The notes: generated from the letters alone by a model not told the origin. A stretch of DNA of 17,617 nucleotides from Candidatus Levyibacteriota bacterium (GCA_016182425.1 JACPGP010000025.1:1-17617), one strand, 5' to 3'. Shown: positions 6,390 to 14,990, numbered from the stretch's first letter. Made by a program: numbers and translations.

Positions 6390-8660
6390 TTATCCAATTT
6401 TTTTCTCAACAAGCGCAATGTTTTTGCGTGTGACATCAATTGCATCAGGAGAAACAGAGACACTGGTGATACCCCACTGCACAAGCTTTTCCACTAAATC
6501 CGGGTACTGAGAAGGTGCCTGGCCGCACATCGAACAGGTAACATTGTATTTTTTTGCGGTGGTGATAATTTTTTCAAATGCCCACAAAACTGCCGGATTT
6601 CGCTCATCATAAATTTGGGCGACTTCACTGTTATCACGATCAGTTCCCAAAATAAGCATGGTTAAGTCGTTAGAACCTATAGAAACTCCGTCTATGCCAA
6701 GTTTGATAAAATCCTCAAGCAGAATAACGTTGGATGGTACTTCGGTCATAATCCAAAGCTTAAAAGTAGCGGAGCGTTTAAGCCCCGCGTTTTCGACTAG
6801 TTTTTTTACTCCTTCAAGCTCCTTGACAGTGCGAACAAAAGGGATCATCAGCCATAAATTGCGATATCCGTGTTTTTCCCGGACTCGTTTTATTGCTTCA
6901 AGTTCAAGACTAAACACATCCGGATCGCTGGCATAGCGAAAGGCACCGCGGTAACCAAGCATAGGATTTTCTTCATGCGGTTCAAAATCCTTTCCGCCCA
7001 CCAAATTTCGGTATTCGTTGGTTTTAAAATCAGAAGCACGGTATACTACCGGGCGTGGGCTGAAAGCCTTGCAAAAAACAACCAGCTTTTCGGTGAGCTT
7101 TTGAGTAAAGATATATCCTTTACCGTCCCGCACCATTTTTTTGGGATGGGTGCCAATGTTAGCCATGATAAACTCCGCCCTAAGCAGGCCAACGCCGTCG
7201 GTATGTAATTTTGCCACCTTTTCCGCCAAATCGGGTTGAGCTAAATTTACATAGACTTTTGTTTTGGTCCTAGCGCGTGAAGACGTTTGCAAATGGTTTT
7301 TGATTGATTCATTTACAAGATACGCTCCCTTAAACACTTCGCCGGTTAAGCCGTTAACAGTAATTACCATGCCATTTTTGACAACTTTGGTTGCTCCCTC
7401 GGCGCCGACCACTGCGGGAATACCCAGTTCTCTTGACACAATTGCCGCGTGGGAGGTGCGGCCACCACTGTTGGTGACAATGGCCACGGCCTTTTTCATA
7501 GCCGGAACAAAATCCGGATTAGTCTGCGGCGCTACCAGCACATCACCCTGTTTGATAATCGAAATTTCTTTGGCAGATTTGATGATTTTGGCGGGGCCAG
7601 AGGCAATGCCCGGACTAGCTGGACTTCCTTTGACAATTAGTGTATAGCTGTTAGTGCCTAATACATAGTTTTGATCTCCGGTTTCTGATTTCTGATTTTT
7701 AGTGGTGGTAACCGGTCTGGTTTGGACTAGATAGATTTTGTTTTTTTCGATGGCCCACTCCACATCCTGTGGGAAATAGTAATGCTTCTCCAGCTTTTTT
7801 GCCAAAAGAGCCAGATCAATAATTTGATTTTCGGTTATTTTTTGTTTTGCCCCCTCCAATTCTTTGATTTTTACTTCTTTATTTTCCGTGCCGACCTTTT
7901 TAAGCATAGTTTTTTGTGTTACTATAGATTTTGAGAGAATAGAGATGTCTTTTTTGGAAACTTCATAATGATCAGGCGTTGCTGCTCCTTGAACAATCAG
8001 TTCTCCCAGTCCATAAATTGCTTCGATGACAATTTTTGTCTTGTCATTGGTGACGGGGTCAATGCTAAACATCACTCCCGATTTTTCCGACTGCACCATC
8101 TTTTGTACCACAATGGCGATACCAACCTTAAAATGGCTAAACTTTTGTTCGTTTCGATAGAAAATCGCCCGTTCGTTAAAAAGCGATGCCCAGGCCATTT
8201 TTACTTTCTGCAGAAGGTTGGCCTCGCCTTTGACGTTAAGATACGTTTCCTGCTGTCCGGCAAAGCTGGCGGTGGGTAAATCCTCGGCTGTAGCCGAAGA
8301 TCGTACTGCAACTAGGGCATCACTTAAAGGACCGCTTAGGGCCTGATACGACTTAAATATTTCTCTAACTAGATCTTCTGACATCTGGCCTTGAATAATA
8401 TATTTTTTAATGTGTCTGGATATTTGCATTAAAGATTCGGGTTTTTCGAAGTTGGCGCTTTCGAGGATGTGTTTTATTTTGGTAACTAAGTTGTTTTCGC
8501 GCAAAAATGTGTAGTAGCTTTGGGCTGTTATGATAAAACCTGGTGGAACGGGGAAGCCTGCTTTTGCCATTTCTCCTAAGTTTGCTCCTTTTCCACCGAC
8601 TTTTTCTACGTCTTCTTTGTCCACTTCAGAAAACCAAAGTACGTACTTCTTACCCTTCAT
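6390..8660 (-). CDS. ppsA: Phosphoenolpyruvate synthase (pyruvate, water dikinase)
   Basis: The enzyme turns pyruvate, ATP and water into PEP, AMP and phosphate, usually for gluconeogenesis. In some fermenters it may run toward pyruvate. The 756-residue product (E. coli has 792) shows all three parts. First is an ATP-grasp pyruvate-phosphate dikinase N-terminal domain: KVGGKGANLGEM near residue 20, AVRSSATAEDLP at 118-129, FSIDPVTN, and DVEWAIEKNKIYLVQTRPV near 300. Second is the swivelling phosphohistidine domain with GGRTSHAAIVSRELG and His404. Third is a TIM-barrel PEP-binding domain ending in SMCGQAPSQYPDL with catalytic Cys712. A lysine/glutamine-rich linker at about 320-338 precedes the His domain. 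It is the first gene of ppsA-eno-gpmA. Its promoter overlaps that of the divergent pilus operon and would leave a leader of about two bases. Confidence 0.96.
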   Translation of the reverse strand: MKGKKYVLWFSEVDKEDVEKVGGKGANLGEMAKAGFPVPPGFIITAQSYYTFLRENNLVTKIKHILESANFEKPESLMQISRHIKKYIIQGQMSEDLVREIFKSYQALSGPLSDALVAVRSSATAEDLPTASFAGQQETYLNVKGEANLLQKVKMAWASLFNERAIFYRNEQKFSHFKVGIAIVVQKMVQSEKSGVMFSIDPVTNDKTKIVIEAIYGLGELIVQGAATPDHYEVSKKDISILSKSIVTQKTMLKKVGTENKEVKIKELEGAKQKITENQIIDLALLAKKLEKHYYFPQDVEWAIEKNKIYLVQTRPVTTTKNQKSETGDQNYVLGTNSYTLIVKGSPASPGIASGPAKIIKSAKEISIIKQGDVLVAPQTNPDFVPAMKKAVAIVTNSGGRTSHAAIVSRELGIPAVVGAEGATKVVKNGMVITVNGLTGEVFKGAYLVNESIKNHLQTSSRARTKTKVYVNLAQPDLAEKVAKLHTDGVGLLRAEFIMANIGTHPKKMVRDGKGYIFTQKLTEKLVVFCKAFSPRPVVYRASDFKTNEYRNLVGGKDFEPHEENPMLGYRGAFRYASDPDVFSLELEAIKRVREKHGYRNLWLMIPFVRTVKELEGVKKLVENAGLKRSATFKLWIMTEVPSNVILLEDFIKLGIDGVSIGSNDLTMLILGTDRDNSEVAQIYDERNPAVLWAFEKIITTAKKYNVTCSMCGQAPSQYPDLVEKLVQWGITSVSVSPDAIDVTRKNIALVEKKIG

Positions 8661-8668
8661 TACATGCT

Positions 8669-8697
8669 ATTATGCAAAAAATTCTTGTCTTTGACAA
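8669..8697 (-). promoter_or_regulatory. Promoter of ppsA-eno-gpmA, probable leaderless
   Basis: Read on the minus strand, TTGTCA (8697-8692) and CATAAT (8674-8669) each match five of six consensus bases, with a 17-base spacer. The start is expected near 8662, two bases before ATG 8660. Its -35 box is the same DNA as the -35 of the opposite promoter, offset by one base. Confidence 0.65.
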
Positions 8698-8699
8698 GA
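8683..8699. repeat. Inverted repeat over the shared -35 region
   Basis: TCTTGTC (8683-8689) and GACAAGA (8693-8699) form a perfect 7-bp inverted repeat with a TTT spacer, centred on the overlapping -35 boxes. It could be an operator controlling both directions, or simply reflect the symmetry of the two -35 boxes. Confidence 0.6.
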
Positions 8700-8719
8700 G
8701 GGAATTTTCTCAATATAGT
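8691..8719 (+). promoter_or_regulatory. Promoter of the type IV pilus operon, probable leaderless
   Basis: A perfect TTGACA (8691-8696) and TATAGT (8714-8719, five of six) are 17 bases apart. The start is expected near 8726, directly before ATG 8727 of the HPt gene. No Shine-Dalgarno sequence precedes that ATG. Confidence 0.75.
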
Positions 8720-8726
8720 AGATATA

Positions 8727-9026
8727 ATGCCCAAAGGAGCGGGTCTATCTTCATTTCAATTATTGTATCTACAAACTGCCAAGGAGAATGTGCAGACCTT
8801 AAAAGGTGGTTTAGAAAGGGGAGATATTGAAGTTGCCTACAGGAATGCTCATACCTTAAAAAGCAAAAGTCTTATCATGGGGCATCAAGAAATTGGAAAT
8901 CTAGCTAAAGCCATAGAGGACACTTTGTATGATGTAAAAAATAAAACAATTCTCCTCTCGCGAGAAACGCTTACAACTTTAGCAAACCAAGCAATGCAGA
9001 TTGAAATACTGCTTTCTAAAATGTGA
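8727..9026 (+). CDS. Histidine phosphotransfer (HPt) domain protein
   Basis: From ATG 8727 the product has 99 residues, the size of a single HPt helical bundle. The HPt signature is visible: YRNAHTLKSKSLIMG, with phospho-accepting His42 followed by the usual Leu-Lys, then helices containing IGNLAKAIE. HPt proteins pass a phosphoryl group between a histidine kinase and a response regulator. An upstream in-frame ATG at 8664 would add 21 residues, but it lies upstream of the promoter, so I reject it. It is the first gene of the pilus operon, and its last bases (ATGTGA) contain the GTG start of the receiver gene. No histidine kinase is in the window, so the donor must be encoded elsewhere. The tight linkage suggests the relay acts on the pilus machinery. 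Confidence 0.85.
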   Translation: MPKGAGLSSFQLLYLQTAKENVQTLKGGLERGDIEVAYRNAHTLKSKSLIMGHQEIGNLAKAIEDTLYDVKNKTILLSRETLTTLANQAMQIEILLSKM

Positions 9027-9388
9027 AAATTTTAATTGTCGAGGACGACTCTTTTTTTCAGAAATTCTATACCAGCAAACTGACAGAGCAGGGTTTTACA
9101 ACTATTGTCGCGGCCGATGGAAAGGAGGCTCTTGCAGCAGTCGAACAAGAAAAACCAGATTTGATTCTTTTGGACATTATTATGCCCAATATAGATGGGT
9201 TTGAAGTTTTATCCAAACTTAAAAAAAACGAGATCACCAAAAACATTCCGGTGATTGTGTTTTCTTCTTTAGGCCAGGAGCAAGATGTGAAAAAAGCTAT
9301 AGAGCTTGGCGCCACAGGCTATGTCAATAAGAGTTTTTTCGATTTTGATCAGCTTTTGGCAAAAATCGTCTCGGCTAAAAAAACATAA
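9023..9388 (+). CDS. Single-domain response regulator (CheY-like)
   Basis: A 121-residue stand-alone receiver with no output domain. It has the acidic pair Asp8/Asp9 in ILIVEDDSFF, the phospho-acceptor Asp51 in LILLDIIMPNIDGFE, Ser82 in VIVFSSL and Lys103 in YVNKS, so the full phosphorylation site is intact. Translation starts at GTG 9023, overlapping the HPt stop by four bases (GTGA). Stand-alone receivers act by binding a partner protein. Here the next gene is PilB, 15 bases downstream, so a PilG/PilH-like role in controlling pilus extension is a reasonable inference. The HPt and receiver genes together look like the end of a phosphorelay built into the pilus operon. Confidence 0.93.
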   Translation: MKILIVEDDSFFQKFYTSKLTEQGFTTIVAADGKEALAAVEQEKPDLILLDIIMPNIDGFEVLSKLKKNEITKNIPVIVFSSLGQEQDVKKAIELGATGYVNKSFFDFDQLLAKIVSAKKT

Positions 9389-9403
9389 AGTTAAGGATTA
9401 ACA

Positions 9404-11092
9404 ATGATACTTACGGAAGATCAGCTAAAATCACTTATCCTAAAAACAGGCATTCTGGATGAGAGGGGGCTTTCGGAGCTGTCTGAGTTCGCGAAAAATT
9501 CTCAAGCTACTTTTGAAGATGCCATTATTGAGCGTGATGTGATAACAGATCAAAATTTGGGGCTTCTGACTGCCGATTACTTAAAGATCCCGTTTGTGAT
9601 TCTCTCCAATATTTCTATTCCCGAAGACGTGTTCCGCATTGTTCCGCAAAAAATTGCCCGAAAACAAAAAGTTATTGCCTTTGCCCGGGACGAGAGCGGA
9701 CTTAAACTGGCCATGGCTGACCCTCGCAACATGGAAGTACGCGAGCTTATCGCGAAAAAAACCAATGAGCGCGTGATCATTCATTATGCGACACAGCGCG
9801 ATATAGAAAACGCCCTGCGGATCTATCGAAAAGACTTAAAGAAAGCTTTCGACGAACTGGTTGAAGCTGTGGGAGACGGCGGAATTAGTCAAGAGGCAAA
9901 TGTCGGCGCGCCTGTGGCAAAAATTGTAGATTTGCTTATTGACTATGCTTATCAGGACAAATCATCCGACATACACATCGAGCCAAAAGAGAGCAATTCG
10001 CTGGTTCGTTTTCGAATAGATGGCATTTTGCACGATGTTTTATATTTTCCCAAAAGTCTCCACGAACGTATAGTCACCCTTATTAAGGTACTTTCCCGGC
10101 TTCGAACAGACGAACATTTAAGCGCTCAAGACGGGAAGATGCGAATTCAGCTGGAGGAGGAAAAACTTGATATTAGAGTGTCGATTATTCCGATTGTGGA
10201 GGGAGAAAAAGTAGTTTTGCGCTTGCTCTCATCGCACTTTCGTCAGTTTTCGCTAATTGATTTAGGTATGAGCGAGGAGGATCTAAAGAAGGTAAACAGG
10301 GCGTTTAAGAAAACTTACGGCATGCTTTTGTCTACCGGACCGACAGGGTCGGGAAAAACAACGACAATTTACGCGATTCTAAAGATATTAAATACTAGGG
10401 AAAAAAATATCACTACCATTGAAGATCCGGTGGAATACAAAATTGGAGGAGTAAATCAGGTGCAGGTGAATCCAAAGACCGACCTTACCTTTGCCCACGG
10501 GCTTAGATCGCTTCTTCGGCAGGACCCAAATATTATTTTTGTCGGCGAAATACGCGACAATGAAACAGCAGGCATTGCTGTAAACGCGGCGCTTACAGGC
10601 CATTTAGTGTTATCTACTCTGCATACTAACGACGCGGCTTCGGCCATTCCCAGGCTAATGGATATGGAGGTGGAGCCGTTTTTGGTGGCCTCGACTTTGA
10701 CCGTGGTAGTGGCTCAGCGTCTTGTTCGTAAGATTTGCGACATGTGTAAGACTTCGTACACGACAAAAAAAGAAGAGCTTAAACGAAATCTCCCTCTGGA
10801 CATGGTAGAGGCGCATTTTGCCGATAAAGACGAGATTTTAGTCTACAAGGGAGCCGGCTGCAAAATATGCCATTTTACAGGCTACATGGGAAGAATTGGT
10901 TTGTTTGAAGTATTGGAAGTAAGTAAAACCGTCAGAGAGTTAATTTCCAAAAAAAGCGACTCCGAGGTCATTGAAAAACAGGCGAGATTGGAGGGCATGA
11001 CTACCATGTTAAGTGATGGTCTCAAAAAGATCATCAAGGGCCAAACGACCATAGAGGAAGTATTACGTGTCACTAAAATTGAATTGGTATGA
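9404..11092 (+). CDS. pilB: Type IV pilus assembly ATPase PilB
   Basis: PilB is the cytoplasmic hexameric ATPase that powers pilin polymerisation. The 562-residue product is full length. An N-terminal GspE/PilB domain (about 1-140) is followed by the conserved SSDIHIEP and RFRIDGILHDV region. Walker A GPTGSGKTT is at 312-320, the Asp box ITTIEDPVE at 336-344, Walker B IIFVGEIRD at 377-385 and the His box LSTLHTNDA at about 403-411. Zinc-binding cysteines C445/C448 and C486/C489 are those of PilB/GspE and separate it from PilT, which lacks the N-domain and zinc site. An AAGGA ribosome binding site lies just upstream of ATG 9404. Its stop overlaps the pilC start (ATGA). No PilT retraction ATPase gene is in this window. 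Confidence 0.96.
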   Translation: MILTEDQLKSLILKTGILDERGLSELSEFAKNSQATFEDAIIERDVITDQNLGLLTADYLKIPFVILSNISIPEDVFRIVPQKIARKQKVIAFARDESGLKLAMADPRNMEVRELIAKKTNERVIIHYATQRDIENALRIYRKDLKKAFDELVEAVGDGGISQEANVGAPVAKIVDLLIDYAYQDKSSDIHIEPKESNSLVRFRIDGILHDVLYFPKSLHERIVTLIKVLSRLRTDEHLSAQDGKMRIQLEEEKLDIRVSIIPIVEGEKVVLRLLSSHFRQFSLIDLGMSEEDLKKVNRAFKKTYGMLLSTGPTGSGKTTTIYAILKILNTREKNITTIEDPVEYKIGGVNQVQVNPKTDLTFAHGLRSLLRQDPNIIFVGEIRDNETAGIAVNAALTGHLVLSTLHTNDAASAIPRLMDMEVEPFLVASTLTVVVAQRLVRKICDMCKTSYTTKKEELKRNLPLDMVEAHFADKDEILVYKGAGCKICHFTGYMGRIGLFEVLEVSKTVRELISKKSDSEVIEKQARLEGMTTMLSDGLKKIIKGQTTIEEVLRVTKIELV

Positions 11093-12150
11093 TGCTTATG
11101 AAACTTGAGAACGTGACCATTTCAACAAACGAAAAAATAAGCCTTATCAGCAATTTTTCGACCATGCTTTCAGCCGGCATACCAATTTTGGAAGTTGTTA
11201 CCTCTCTTCTTGACGGAGCGAAAGACAATCAGCGTAAGATTTTAGAAACGCTTCAAGAGGACATTTCCCAGGGCCTGCATGTCTCTGCTTCGTTTGTCAA
11301 GTTCCCTAAAGTATTTGATGTTGTCACAATTCAAATTATCAGCGCTTCGGAAGAAGCGGGCATGCTGGAGGTTACCCTTAAAGACTTACGAAACGACATT
11401 AAAAAGCAGGCTGAGTTTACCGACAAAATCCGCTCGGCGCTGGTGTATCCGCTTTTTATTATCATTATTTTTGTCAGTGTGCTTACTTTGATGCTGACGT
11501 TTGTGATACCGCGTATTTCGGTAGTTTTTGCTAAACTTAAAATTGTCCTGCCACTGCCAACAAAAATTCTAATTTTTTTATCGGATGTTATCTTGCGGTA
11601 TAAGTTTTTTTCGCTTTTGGGAATTGTTTTGTTTGTTTTGACAGTGATTTTGTTTTACAAAAAGAAAAAACATCTGATTATTTCAGTGTTATCGTCTTTA
11701 CCGGTGGTGAGCGATCTGATCAAGCAGATTGACTTAGCTAAATTCTCACGTAGTCTCTATCTATTGTTGAATGCCGGAATTCCTATCGCTACTGCGCTTG
11801 AACTTACTCAAAACGTGGTGACCAAAAACGACCTAAAACGAATTATCATACAGTGCAAAGACATGGTTGTTGGCGGAAAAAAGCTTTCTGAAGGATTTGC
11901 CCAGTCAAAGGGCATGATTCCTAGTATTATCATTAAAATTACTGAAGCTGGGGAGCGCAGCGGATCTTTGGATAAATCCATGCAGGATATATCTGAATAC
12001 TTGGATTATCAAGTTTCCACAAAATTAAAGACAGTAACTTCACTTATCGAACCTATTATGCTTGTTTTTGTGGGACTTTTAATTGGTGGAATGATGCTGG
12101 CCATTATTGCCCCAATCTACGGACTAATAGGCCAAATTACCCCGCGATGA
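11089..12150 (+). CDS. pilC: Type IV pilus inner-membrane platform protein PilC
   Basis: PilC is the polytopic membrane protein on which PilB acts to insert pilins into the growing fibre. The 353-residue product has two GspF-type domains, about 15-140 and 215-345. Each begins with the family pattern ending in LxxxLxAGIP (SNFSTMLSAGIPILE and RSLYLLLNAGIPIATAL). Both carry the conserved ExxG-type motif near their ends (ASEEAGMLE and TEAGERSGSLD). Three membrane segments are visible at about 117-140, 172-191 and 322-348. It is slightly shorter than proteobacterial PilC (about 400), mostly through a shorter N-terminus. The ATG overlaps the pilB stop, so the two are coupled. A second ATG at 11098 is also possible. 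Confidence 0.95.
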   Translation: MMLMKLENVTISTNEKISLISNFSTMLSAGIPILEVVTSLLDGAKDNQRKILETLQEDISQGLHVSASFVKFPKVFDVVTIQIISASEEAGMLEVTLKDLRNDIKKQAEFTDKIRSALVYPLFIIIIFVSVLTLMLTFVIPRISVVFAKLKIVLPLPTKILIFLSDVILRYKFFSLLGIVLFVLTVILFYKKKKHLIISVLSSLPVVSDLIKQIDLAKFSRSLYLLLNAGIPIATALELTQNVVTKNDLKRIIIQCKDMVVGGKKLSEGFAQSKGMIPSIIIKITEAGERSGSLDKSMQDISEYLDYQVSTKLKTVTSLIEPIMLVFVGLLIGGMMLAIIAPIYGLIGQITPR

Positions 12151-12151
12151 T

Positions 12152-12613
12152 ATGCAAAAACAAAAAGGTGCCACAATTCTTGAGATTATTTTGGTGATGG
12201 CAATTTTTGCCACACTGTTTGGTTTTATCACAATTAGCCTTTTATCCTCTACAGCTAAAGCATCATTTCAGGGCGCATTAAGTGTGCTTATTGCGGATAT
12301 ACAATCTCAGCAGCAACGGGCAATATCTGTGGATACAGATAATGGTGTATATTTTACGCAAAATAACTATACTGTTTTTGCCGGATCATCTTATACCCCT
12401 TCAAATGCCTCTAATTTTGTTATTGCGCTTGAGGAGGACTTGGAATTTTCTGACATTTCTTTACCAAACGATAGCATTATTTTCGAAAAAAGAAATGGAG
12501 AAGCAGTCGGATTTAGTCCGAATCAGCATACGGTCACCATAAAAAACACACTGACAAACGAGCAGAAAACAATACAGATTAATCGGTATGGAGTAATAAC
12601 TCAGATACAGTAA
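12152..12613 (+). CDS. Prepilin-like minor pilin, GspH/FimT type
   Basis: A 153-residue type IV pilin-like protein. The prepilin peptidase site is clear: a short basic leader MQKQKG, cleavage after Gly6, Ala at +1, the conserved Glu at +5 (ATILE), then an unbroken hydrophobic helix to about residue 30. The remaining domain has the strand-rich layout of GspH/FimT pseudopilins, with a helix containing ADIQSQQQRAIS followed by NGVYFTQ and closing strands near INRYGVITQ. Such minor pilins start fibre assembly and sit at the tip. It begins one base after the pilC stop and its own stop overlaps the next start by one base (TAATG). The subtype is judged from layout only. Confidence 0.85.
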   Translation: MQKQKGATILEIILVMAIFATLFGFITISLLSSTAKASFQGALSVLIADIQSQQQRAISVDTDNGVYFTQNNYTVFAGSSYTPSNASNFVIALEEDLEFSDISLPNDSIIFEKRNGEAVGFSPNQHTVTIKNTLTNEQKTIQINRYGVITQIQ

Positions 12614-14499
12614 TGGTAAATTTCAAATTAACGAGGAGCGGGCAATCATTGATAGAACTTTTGCTGGTAATTGCGTTTGCAGGCATTGTGATTCCTGCTC
12701 TTTTTACTGGATTTATTTCTTCTAGAGATGGAAAAGCCCAAACTTCACAACGACTGCTAGCGGTTCCGTTGCTTTTGGAAGCTCAGGAAGCGGTACGGAT
12801 TGTTAGAGAAAAAGACTGGAATAATTTTTCAGTCAATGGCACGTATCATCCTGTTATTTCTGCTAATACCTTCTCGTTGGCACAAGGAGTGGAAAATGTA
12901 AATGGTTTTACGCGAAGTATTGTCATAAGCGATGTAGCGCCTTTTGATCCTTCAATAAAAAAAGTTAGCTCATCAGTTTCCTGGACTACTCCGTACACAT
13001 CGTCTGTTTCCTCTGTTGTGTATCTTAGCCGTTATCTTAACAATGCAGCCTGGGTGCAAACAACCGAAAGTGATTTTAATGCCGGAATAAAAATCGGGGT
13101 GACGGTAACAAATGCGGATGGAGGAGAAGTAGTACTTGGAGCAGGAGGAGGTGCAAACTGGTGCGAACCAAATCTTTCGATTGCAGCCCTTGACTTGCCC
13201 AAGCAAGGTGTGGCAAATGCTATAACAGCAATCCAAGGAAGGGTATTTGCCGGAACTGGGGAAAATGCTTCTGGAGTATCCTTTGCCAATGTCAATATAA
13301 GTAATGCAAATCCTCCAGTTGCGTCGATCTTAGGAACGTTTGATGGTTACAAAACAAACGATGTGTTTGGTGAAACAACTTATGCGTATCTAGCAACAGA
13401 CAACAACTCTAAAGAAATTGTCATTATTAATCTTTCTTCGCCTCCATACACAGAGGCCGGCCACTTTAACGCTCCGGGAAACGGTAATGGTGATAGTATT
13501 TTTGTTTCGGGAACAACTGGTTACATGACAGCGGGTAGCAAACTCTACAATTTTGATTTGGCAAACAAGAATGGTTCGCGTCCACTTTTGGACTCGGATG
13601 GCGTATCGCTTGCTGGTACTGGGAAAAAAGTTTTTGTTGTGGGAAGCTACGCGTACGTAGCAGTAGATTCGACAAACTCTCAATTGCAAATTATCGATGT
13701 AAGTAATCAAGCAAATCTAACGGTTGTTGGCAGTACAACTGTGAATGGGCAGCAAGGAAGAGATATCTTTGTCAATGAAACAGGAACAAGAGTTTATCTT
13801 GCTACTGCTGTGTCAGAAGCGCAGAAAGAACTTTTTATTATTGATGTATCAACAAAGACAGGAAGTAGACCTGTAGTTGGAAGCTATGACACAAATGGTA
13901 TGAATCCAAAGGGGATTACTGTTGTTCCAGGAAACAGAGCAATTATTGTGGGAACTTCGGGAGAAGAATATCAGGCAGTAAACATTACAAATGAAGAATT
14001 ACCAATTCGGTGCGGTGGCTTGGAAATAAATACTGGCGTCAATGGTGTAGCTTCGGTTTTGGAAACAGATGGAGATGCATATTCCTACATTATAACAGGA
14101 GATGCCAACAGCGAGCTTAAAATAATCGCCGGTGGCCCAGGAGGAGCATTTTCAACATCAGGCACACTTGAGTCCAGCACGTTTGATGCTCAAAAAAGTG
14201 CTGCATTTTATCGAATCTACCCAAACTTTCAAAAGCCGTCGCAAACAGATATTGCTTTCCAAGTTGCTGGAGCAGACACAAATCCAGATACGGGTGATTG
14301 CACTGGTATTGCTTTTTCTTTTGTTGGACCAGATGGAACGTCTGCGACTCGCTTCTTAGATGCAGGAACAATCCCAATGAATGTTTCTGGCGATTACAAA
14401 AATCCTGCCCGTTGTTTTCGGTACAAAGCATACCTTACTACAACAGATATCACACAGAGCCCAACATTGTACGACGTAACAGTAAACTATAGCCCATGA
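12613..14499 (+). CDS. Large minor pilin with beta-propeller-like (LVIVD) domain, possible pilus-tip adhesin
   Basis: A 628-residue protein with a type IV prepilin N-terminus: leader MVNFKLTRSG, cleavage after Gly10, Gln at +1, Glu15 at +5, then a hydrophobic helix to about residue 34. A pilin-like part reaches about residue 160. Residues about 245-508 hold at least four or five repeats of the type YAYVA...LQIIDVS with linking Gly/Ser turns, for example at 340-363 and 392-412. This resembles LVIVD repeats that fold as beta-propellers. A final domain of about 110 residues (520-628) has two cysteines near 563 and 601 and could be a beta-sandwich. Such a fused domain would be displayed on the fibre, so adhesion or tip sensing is a likely role; this is inference. 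It overlaps both neighbouring genes. The propeller part is unusual for an ordinary minor pilin. Confidence 0.85.
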   Translation: MVNFKLTRSGQSLIELLLVIAFAGIVIPALFTGFISSRDGKAQTSQRLLAVPLLLEAQEAVRIVREKDWNNFSVNGTYHPVISANTFSLAQGVENVNGFTRSIVISDVAPFDPSIKKVSSSVSWTTPYTSSVSSVVYLSRYLNNAAWVQTTESDFNAGIKIGVTVTNADGGEVVLGAGGGANWCEPNLSIAALDLPKQGVANAITAIQGRVFAGTGENASGVSFANVNISNANPPVASILGTFDGYKTNDVFGETTYAYLATDNNSKEIVIINLSSPPYTEAGHFNAPGNGNGDSIFVSGTTGYMTAGSKLYNFDLANKNGSRPLLDSDGVSLAGTGKKVFVVGSYAYVAVDSTNSQLQIIDVSNQANLTVVGSTTVNGQQGRDIFVNETGTRVYLATAVSEAQKELFIIDVSTKTGSRPVVGSYDTNGMNPKGITVVPGNRAIIVGTSGEEYQAVNITNEELPIRCGGLEINTGVNGVASVLETDGDAYSYIITGDANSELKIIAGGPGGAFSTSGTLESSTFDAQKSAAFYRIYPNFQKPSQTDIAFQVAGADTNPDTGDCTGIAFSFVGPDGTSATRFLDAGTIPMNVSGDYKNPARCFRYKAYLTTTDITQSPTLYDVTVNYSP

Positions 14500-14990
14500 G
14501 AAAAATTTTCAATTCGAAAAGAGGGTTTACTTTGATTGAGATGCTTGTTTATATGGGGCTTTTATCAATACTTTTGGTGGTAATGGTTGATCTTTTTGCT
14601 GCCAGTCTTGATGCTCAGCTTGAGTCTCAAAGCACATCCAGTGTTGATAGAGACGGACAATTTTTAATCTCCCGTCTTAGCTACGATATTAATAGAGCTC
14701 AAAGTATTATTTCTCCTGTACTTGGGTCGCAGAGTACCTCCCTGCAGCTTTCTATTGACGGAGTAAATTATACATACATGTTAAATAATAGCAATTTGCA
14801 ATTAACCAATAATAACGGTACAGATAACCTTAATAGTTTCGATTCAACAATTTCTAATGTATCGTTTCAAACACTCGGAAATACAAATGGAAAGCATAGC
14901 GTGCGTATTTTGTATACAGTAACGAGTAAAACTACTAGAGTCTCTGGGCCGGAAACAAAAAATTTTCAGACAACAATGGGACTACGATGA
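14496..14990 (+). CDS. Prepilin-like minor pilin, PilW/GspJ type
   Basis: A 164-residue pseudopilin with a textbook N-terminus: leader MRKIFNSKRG, cleavage after Gly10, then FTLIE with Phe at +1 and Glu at +5, and a hydrophobic helix MLVYMGLLSILLVVMVDLF. The soluble part begins with a helix (GQFLISRLSYDINRAQSI), which matches the PilW/GspJ pattern of a long Asp/Arg helix after the stalk. It then becomes Ser/Asn/Thr-rich strands to the end, with no cysteine. It overlaps the large minor pilin gene upstream and the next small pilin downstream by four bases each (ATGA). It probably belongs to a tip complex with its neighbours. Confidence 0.85.
   Translation: MRKIFNSKRGFTLIEMLVYMGLLSILLVVMVDLFAASLDAQLESQSTSSVDRDGQFLISRLSYDINRAQSIISPVLGSQSTSLQLSIDGVNYTYMLNNSNLQLTNNNGTDNLNSFDSTISNVSFQTLGNTNGKHSVRILYTVTSKTTRVSGPETKNFQTTMGLR

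Noticed and set aside
7264..7647. Plus-strand open frame of 127 codons opposite ppsA
   Set aside because: It lies wholly antisense to the conserved phosphohistidine domain of ppsA and shows no family pattern.
8664..8726. Longer start (ATG 8664) for the HPt protein
   Set aside because: It is upstream of the -35 and -10 boxes; the HPt fold is complete from ATG 8727.
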